Shown piece after piece: positions 60,146 to 64,000 of a stretch of 64,000 bases of DNA. Below the pieces are notes generated by a model that saw only the letters and a program-made list of their open reading frames with translations, was not told where the DNA came from and made no database searches. A program made the translations under genes and the position numbers. Within the stretch, counting starts at the first letter, position 1, and the number at the start of each line of letters is the position of its first letter. The DNA lies in contig NZ_LT629736.1 in NCBI RefSeq assembly GCF_900104945.1, positions 496,001-560,000 on the forward strand, in the 5' to 3' direction. The DNA comes from Halopseudomonas xinjiangensis. Lineage in GTDB: Bacteria; Pseudomonadota; Gammaproteobacteria; Pseudomonadales; Pseudomonadaceae.

Positions 60146-60523
60146 ATGAACGCCTACGCAATGAAGCAGTATCAGACTGTCAACGTCCATGCCCAGGTCA
60201 GCGAGGCGAATCCTCATCGCCTGATTCAGATGTTGTTCGAAGGTGGACTGCAGCGGCTGGCGCAGGCGAAAGGCGCGATGCAGCACGGCAACCTTGCGCT
60301 GAAAGGCGAGCTGGTTGGCAAGGCGGTGGGCATCATCAATGGATTGCGCGATGGGCTCGACCTGCAGAAGGGTGGCGAACTGTCCGCCAATCTGGATAAT
60401 CTCTACGCGTACATGATTCAACGGCTCAGCCAGGCGAATCTTAAGAACGACCCGGCGATGATCGACGAAGTGGCCGGCCTGTTGCGTGAAATCAAGGAAG
60501 GCTGGGATACCATCCAGGCCTGA
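60146..60523 (+). CDS. Flagellar export chaperone FliS (second copy)
   Basis: A 125-residue FliS paralogue: MKQYQTVNVHAQVSEANPHRLIQM, here read in parts, LFEGGLQRLAQAKGAM, and LDNLYAYMIQRLSQAN. It resembles PA1095-type FliS more than the first copy does. The two copies share layout but differ throughout, so the duplication is old. ATG 60146 has AGGGA upstream. The FliT-like gene follows after ten bases. Confidence 0.92.
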   Translation: MNAYAMKQYQTVNVHAQVSEANPHRLIQMLFEGGLQRLAQAKGAMQHGNLALKGELVGKAVGIINGLRDGLDLQKGGELSANLDNLYAYMIQRLSQANLKNDPAMIDEVAGLLREIKEGWDTIQA

Positions 60524-60533
60524 GGAAAGCGTC

Positions 60534-60830
60534 ATGGCACATGCTGTTGAGCAGTTGGAGCAGACCCATCGAGCCTTGATCGTCGCGGTTCAGGCCGGCG
60601 ATTGGGAACAGGTTGGTGAACTCGACGTACTCTGCCGCGATCTGGTCGGGCGGGCGATGCAGAATCCCGAGCGCGACGAGCAGGCATTGGCCGAAGCATT
60701 GACCTCGCTGTCGGACACCTACCGGGAAGTGATCGGGCTGTGCCAGGCAGTGCAGGGCAAGCTGGCCGAAGAGCTGCACGGAATTCAGCGCAGCAAGGAA
60801 AGCGCCAAGGTCTACCAGATGTTCAGCTGA
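60534..60830 (+). CDS. FliT-like flagellar chaperone
   Basis: A 98-residue helical protein, rich in Glu, Gln and Leu (EQLEQTHRALIVAVQAGDWEQV read in parts), with the size, position and helix pattern of FliT-like proteins behind fliS. FliT is the FliD chaperone in enterics. Sequence similarity to enteric FliT is weak, so the name rests partly on position. TGAGGAAAG precedes ATG 60534. Confidence 0.72.
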   Translation: MAHAVEQLEQTHRALIVAVQAGDWEQVGELDVLCRDLVGRAMQNPERDEQALAEALTSLSDTYREVIGLCQAVQGKLAEELHGIQRSKESAKVYQMFS

Positions 60831-60871
60831 GCCGGTTTCGGATGGATGGCAGGAATTCATGCGCCAACTAT

Positions 60872-60900
60872 TTGACTCCCGCTCCGAATCTGGCTACCTT
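60872..60900 (+). promoter_or_regulatory. Candidate sigma-70 promoter of fleQ
   Basis: TTGACT (60872-60877), 17-base spacer and TACCTT (60895-60900), about 80 bases before the fleQ start. fleQ is known to be driven by sigma-70 in P. aeruginosa. No sigma-54 element was seen here. Confidence 0.45.
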
Positions 60901-60980
60901 TGACAAAATATTAAAAGGCAATGGCGTTGCGCTATCACGCGTTCGACCTGCCCGTCTGTCAACAGGACGCCGCACTGCTT

Positions 60981-62453
60981 ATGCTGCCAAACTCTCATAT
61001 CTTGTTAATCGAAGATTGCCCGGAAAATCGGCGCAATATTCAGGTCATTCTCGATTTCCTCGGCGAAGACGCCATCATCACCACTTCGGACTCCTGGACT
61101 TCTGCCGTTGAGGCACAGGTTGAAGGTTCCGAAGCGGTAAAGTGCGTTCTGTTAGGCCGTTGCGAGCACAGCATGGGCCTGCCCGGATTGCTGGCCCAGC
61201 TGGACAAGTGGGACGATGCGATGCCGGTGATCTCCTGCGATGCGGGCGATCCTTCCGCCTGGCCTGAGCACGTTCGGCAGCGACTGCTCGCGATCCTGCC
61301 GCCGCCGCTTAGCTACAATCAGCTTATCGATGCCTTGCATCGCGCTCAGGTGTATCGCGAGATCTATAGCGAACGCGCCCGCCGTGGTAGCCAGCGCGAG
61401 CCCAACCTGTTCCGCAGCCTCGTAGGTACGAGCCGCAGCGTACAGGCTGTCCGCATGATGATGCAGCAGGTCGCCGATACCGAAGCCACCGTACTGATCC
61501 TGGGCGAGTCGGGGACCGGCAAGGAAGTGGTTGCGCGGAATCTGCATTATCACTCCCGTCGCAAGGATGCCCCGTTCGTACCGGTCAACTGCGGCGCGAT
61601 TCCTGCCGAGCTGCTCGAGAGTGAGTTGTTCGGACACGAAAAGGGTGCGTTCACCGGCGCCATCACCACCCGGGCCGGTCGCTTCGAGCTGGCCCAGGGC
61701 GGCACGCTCTTCCTCGACGAAATCGGCGACATGCCGTTGCCGATGCAGGTCAAGCTGCTGCGAGTTTTGCAGGAGCGCACCTTCGAGCGGGTGGGCAGTA
61801 ACAAGGTGCAGACCGCAGATGTGCGCGTCATCGCCGCGACGCACAAGAATCTGGAAGACATGATCGAACGAGGCAGCTTCCGCGAGGACCTGTTTTACCG
61901 CCTGAACGTGTTCCCCATCGAGATGCCTGCTCTGCGTGAGCGTATCGAGGACCTGCCGCTGCTGCTCAACGAGCTGATCACGCGGCTGGAGAAGGAAAAG
62001 CGCGGCTCGATCCGGTTTTCCACATCAGCGATCCTTTCGCTCTGCCAGCACGAATGGCCCGGCAACGTCCGCGAATTGGCCAACCTTGTCGAGCGGATGG
62101 CGATCATGCATCCGCATGGCGTGATCGGCGTGAACGAGCTTCCGCGCAAATTTCGCTATGTCGAGGATGATCACGAAGACCTCCGCTCGCAGCGGGAAGA
62201 TGATGATGATGAGCGGGGCGAGGCCTTCAACGGTTTGGTCGGGCTGAACAGCCCGGCATTCCTGCCGCCGGAAGGTCTGGATCTGAAGGAGTATCTTGGC
62301 GGGCTGGAACAGACGCTGATCCAGCAGGCGTTGGACGAGTCGGCCGGTGTCGTCGCACGCGCTGCAGAGCGTTTGCAAATTCGGCGAACCACCTTGGTGG
62401 AAAAGATGCGCAAGTACGGTATCAACCGCGGCGTAGAGATGTCAGAAGACTGA
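60981..62453 (+). CDS. fleQ: Flagellar master regulator FleQ
   Basis: A 490-residue sigma-54 enhancer-binding protein, the same length as P. aeruginosa FleQ. It has an N-terminal receiver-like domain without full phosphorylation site (1-125), a central AAA+ domain (about 145-380) with the c-di-GMP-binding LFRS motif (143-146), Walker A GESGTGK (175-181), GAFTGA loop (222-227) and Walker B LFLDEIGD, and a C-terminal Fis-like helix-turn-helix (about 455-485, [20 protein letters not shown]). It activates flagellar genes with RpoN and represses biofilm genes. ATG 60981 is chosen by homology; an ATG at 60921 would add 20 residues. Confidence 0.96.
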   Translation: MLPNSHILLIEDCPENRRNIQVILDFLGEDAIITTSDSWTSAVEAQVEGSEAVKCVLLGRCEHSMGLPGLLAQLDKWDDAMPVISCDAGDPSAWPEHVRQRLLAILPPPLSYNQLIDALHRAQVYREIYSERARRGSQREPNLFRSLVGTSRSVQAVRMMMQQVADTEATVLILGESGTGKEVVARNLHYHSRRKDAPFVPVNCGAIPAELLESELFGHEKGAFTGAITTRAGRFELAQGGTLFLDEIGDMPLPMQVKLLRVLQERTFERVGSNKVQTADVRVIAATHKNLEDMIERGSFREDLFYRLNVFPIEMPALRERIEDLPLLLNELITRLEKEKRGSIRFSTSAILSLCQHEWPGNVRELANLVERMAIMHPHGVIGVNELPRKFRYVEDDHEDLRSQREDDDDERGEAFNGLVGLNSPAFLPPEGLDLKEYLGGLEQTLIQQALDESAGVVARAAERLQIRRTTLVEKMRKYGINRGVEMSED

Positions 62454-62518
62454 CGCGCGAAGCGGAGACGTCTTGCTATTCAAATGTAAGCCATTGAAAC
62501 ACAAGCAAAGCTGATCCG

Positions 62519-62534
62519 TGGCACAACGCTTGCT
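62519..62534 (+). promoter_or_regulatory. Sigma-54 promoter of fleSR
   Basis: TGGCAC (62519-62524), five-base spacer AACGC, TTGCT (62530-62534). Full consensus match. The predicted start point is near 62545, giving a leader of only about 27 bases before fleS. Confidence 0.9.
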
Positions 62535-62539
62535 AAGTA

Positions 62540-62570
62540 TCCCCTGAAGAGGTTTTTTCAGGGGATTTTT
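62540..62570 (+). terminator. Terminator-like hairpin touching the fleS start
   Basis: Perfect nine-base arms TCCCCTGAA (62540-62548) and TTCAGGGGA (62557-62565), eight-base loop, then five T, one base before the fleS ATG. For transcripts coming from fleQ it looks like an intrinsic terminator, and the right arm contains AGGGGA, the probable ribosome-binding site of fleS. A transcript begun at the sigma-54 promoter (near 62545) would lack most of the left arm. Confidence 0.75.
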
Positions 62571-62571
62571 C

Positions 62572-63789
62572 ATGTCGGTCACAGCTCACAACCTGCCGCA
62601 GGCAACCAGCGAACTCGCGCAGGCCAGCGAAGCTACCGATGATCAGGAGCGCGCCCGGCTGGAGCGGGCGTACGAGCAGTTCAGTCGCGTATCCGGTCAG
62701 CTCTCCGCCTCCTATGCGTTGCTCGAAGAGCAGGTCGCCTCACTCAAGTCGCAGCTCGCGGATGTCAGTCAACAGCGTACCCGTGAACTGGCAGAAAAAG
62801 CGCGTCTGGCGGGGCGGCTGCAGAATCTTCTCGATCTTCTGCCTGGTGGCGTCGTGGTCATGGATGGTCGCGGCGTCGTCCGCGAGGCGAACCCGGCCGC
62901 ACGTGAGCTGCTCGGGGAGCCTCTCGAAGGAATGCTCTGGCGGGATCTGATTCGTGACCGCTTTGCCCCCCGTGAAGACGATTATCACGAGGTATCGCTG
63001 CGCAGCGGTCGCCGCGTGTCGATGGCTACGCGTTCGCTGGTTGGCGAGCCAGGCCAGCTGATCCTGTTGACCGATCTGACCGAGACACGCGCGCTTCAGA
63101 GTCAGCTAGCGAGGCACGAACGGCTTTCTGCCCTGGGCCGCATGGTCGCTTCCCTCGCTCATCAGATCCGTACACCGCTGTCCACTGCCATGCTCTACGC
63201 GAGTCATCTCACTGATCCGACACTGGCCGAAGAGAACCGCACGCGCTTCAGCGCCAGGCTGAAGGGTCGGCTGGAAAGCATCGAGCAACAGGTCCGTGAC
63301 ATGCTGATCTTTGCCAGAGGCGACCTTCCGATCAATGACAGCGTTAAGGTCGGAGACTGGTTCGCGCTGCTCCGGCAGCAGGCCGAGCCTTTGATCGAGC
63401 AGGGCGGAGCACGCTGCATCTGGCAAGACCGGTGCCCACCCGGGTACAAGCTCCGATGCAATACCGAGACGCTCATCGGAGCGATAACCAATCTGATAGA
63501 CAACGCCATCCAGGCTGGCGGGAGCCATGCCCGCCTCAAGGTTAGCCTGCGCCTGATTAGCGGCCAGCTGAGCATCTGCATCGTCGATGCCGGTCGAGGC
63601 ATGACGCCAGCGCAATTGTCCCGGATTGGTGAGCCTTTCTTCACCACCCGTGCGCAGGGCACCGGGCTTGGCGTATCCGTTGTGAAAGCGGTGGCGCACG
63701 CGCACGGCGGCTCGTTCTACATGCGCAGCAAGGCCAATTGGGGCACCTGTGCCGAGCTGTTGCTGCCGCTCAGAGAGGCCCAGGCATGA
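62572..63789 (+). CDS. fleS: Flagellar sensor histidine kinase FleS
   Basis: A 405-residue soluble kinase with no membrane segment. An N-terminal coiled coil (about 25-85) is followed by a PAS domain (about 86-170, GGVVVMDGRGVVREANPAA), HisKA with phosphorylated H197 in SLAHQIRTPLS, and HATPase_c (N box NLIDNAIQAGG, then GRGMTP and GTGLGVSVVKAV). It phosphorylates FleR. ATG 62572 follows AGGGGA by six bases. Its stop overlaps the fleR start by four bases. Confidence 0.95.
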   Translation: MSVTAHNLPQATSELAQASEATDDQERARLERAYEQFSRVSGQLSASYALLEEQVASLKSQLADVSQQRTRELAEKARLAGRLQNLLDLLPGGVVVMDGRGVVREANPAARELLGEPLEGMLWRDLIRDRFAPREDDYHEVSLRSGRRVSMATRSLVGEPGQLILLTDLTETRALQSQLARHERLSALGRMVASLAHQIRTPLSTAMLYASHLTDPTLAEENRTRFSARLKGRLESIEQQVRDMLIFARGDLPINDSVKVGDWFALLRQQAEPLIEQGGARCIWQDRCPPGYKLRCNTETLIGAITNLIDNAIQAGGSHARLKVSLRLISGQLSICIVDAGRGMTPAQLSRIGEPFFTTRAQGTGLGVSVVKAVAHAHGGSFYMRSKANWGTCAELLLPLREAQA

Positions 63790-64000
63790 CCGTGAAGCTC
63801 GCACGCATCCTGCTGGTGGAAGATGATCGTGATCTACGTGAAGCCCTGTCGGACACCCTTTCCCTGGGCGGACACGCACACATCGAAGCGCCGGATGCCG
63901 AAACCGCGCTCAAATTGCTGCAGCGCGAACCGGTGTCGCTAGTGGTCAGTGACGTGAATATGCCTGGCATGGACGGCCATATGCTGCTGCGGCAGGTGCG
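63786..64000 (+). CDS. fleR: Flagellar response regulator FleR, 5' part
   Basis: The first 71 codons of a receiver domain, cut by the window edge: ILLVEDDRDLREAL (acidic pocket E12, D13), phosphoacceptor D56 in LVVSDVNMPGMDG. From position after fleS this is FleR, a sigma-54 activator of mid-stage flagellar genes; its AAA+ domain lies outside. It overlaps fleS by four bases (ATGA). Confidence 0.93.
   Translation, partial: MTVKLARILLVEDDRDLREALSDTLSLGGHAHIEAPDAETALKLLQREPVSLVVSDVNMPGMDGHMLLRQV

Noticed and set aside
60921..60980. FleQ start 20 codons upstream
   Set aside because: The shorter form equals the usual 490 residues and its N-terminus aligns with known FleQ. The ribosome-binding site is poor for both, so this is not fully excluded.

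Overview
The window is a compact, high-GC, gene-dense stretch of chromosome from a gammaproteobacterium of the Pseudomonadaceae. The lnt-corC-ybeY-ybeZ-miaB block, the braCDEFG operon, the order fliC-flaG-fliD-fliS-fliT-like-fleQ-fleS-fleR, an OprD porin and a fused MnhAB subunit are all typical of Pseudomonas. The Mnh Na+/H+ antiporter followed by a NhaC-type antiporter suggests a salt-tolerant member, possibly the Halopseudomonas (P. pertucinogena) lineage; that placement is inference. No rRNA, tRNA, insertion sequence, prophage or CRISPR array was seen.

Layout. 1-4.4 kb: envelope, ribosome and tRNA housekeeping genes on the minus strand (lnt cut by the window edge). 4.5-9.4 kb: small conserved proteins, hemL, thiE and thiD. 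9.4-14.7 kb: rluE, a thioesterase, an AMP-dependent acyl-CoA ligase, and a TetR-aidB pair. 14.8-21.8 kb: an Lrp-type regulator, a CDF metal exporter, hrpB, rsmC, and a GDT1-type manganese exporter preceded by a recognisable yybP-ykoY (Mn2+) riboswitch. 21.8-30.4 kb: membrane and envelope proteins, an M48 protease, a chemoreceptor with its own FliA-type promoter, and a SRAP-family protein that has lost most of its catalytic residues. 30.6-37.7 kb: mnhACDEFG and nhaC. 37.9-39.2 kb: two divergent lipoproteins. 39.2-44.1 kb: branched-chain amino-acid uptake (braC-G) with an intra-operon terminator behind braC. 44.4-50.5 kb: a DUF2288 protein, a four-gene PhnCDE-like (putative selenate) ABC transporter, a hydroxypyruvate isomerase-like protein, a lipoprotein and a short-chain dehydrogenase.

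50.7-56.1 kb is a visibly AT-richer flagellin glycosylation island: a DegT-type sugar aminotransferase, a PglD/NeuD-type acyltransferase and a 1171-residue multidomain glycosyltransferase. It lies directly upstream of the flagellar genes (56.3-64 kb): flagellin, FlaG, the cap protein FliD, two FliS-type chaperones, a FliT-like protein, the master regulator FleQ, and the FleS/FleR two-component system (fleR cut by the window edge).

The flagellar part carries a readable promoter hierarchy. There are sigma-54 elements upstream of fliD and fleS, and a one-mismatch element upstream of the glycosylation operon. There are FliA (sigma-28) elements upstream of fliC, the second fliS and the distant chemoreceptor. 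The most unusual regulatory detail is a terminator-like hairpin immediately before fleS. Its right arm contains the fleS ribosome-binding site, and its left arm would be cut away in a transcript starting at the fleS sigma-54 promoter.
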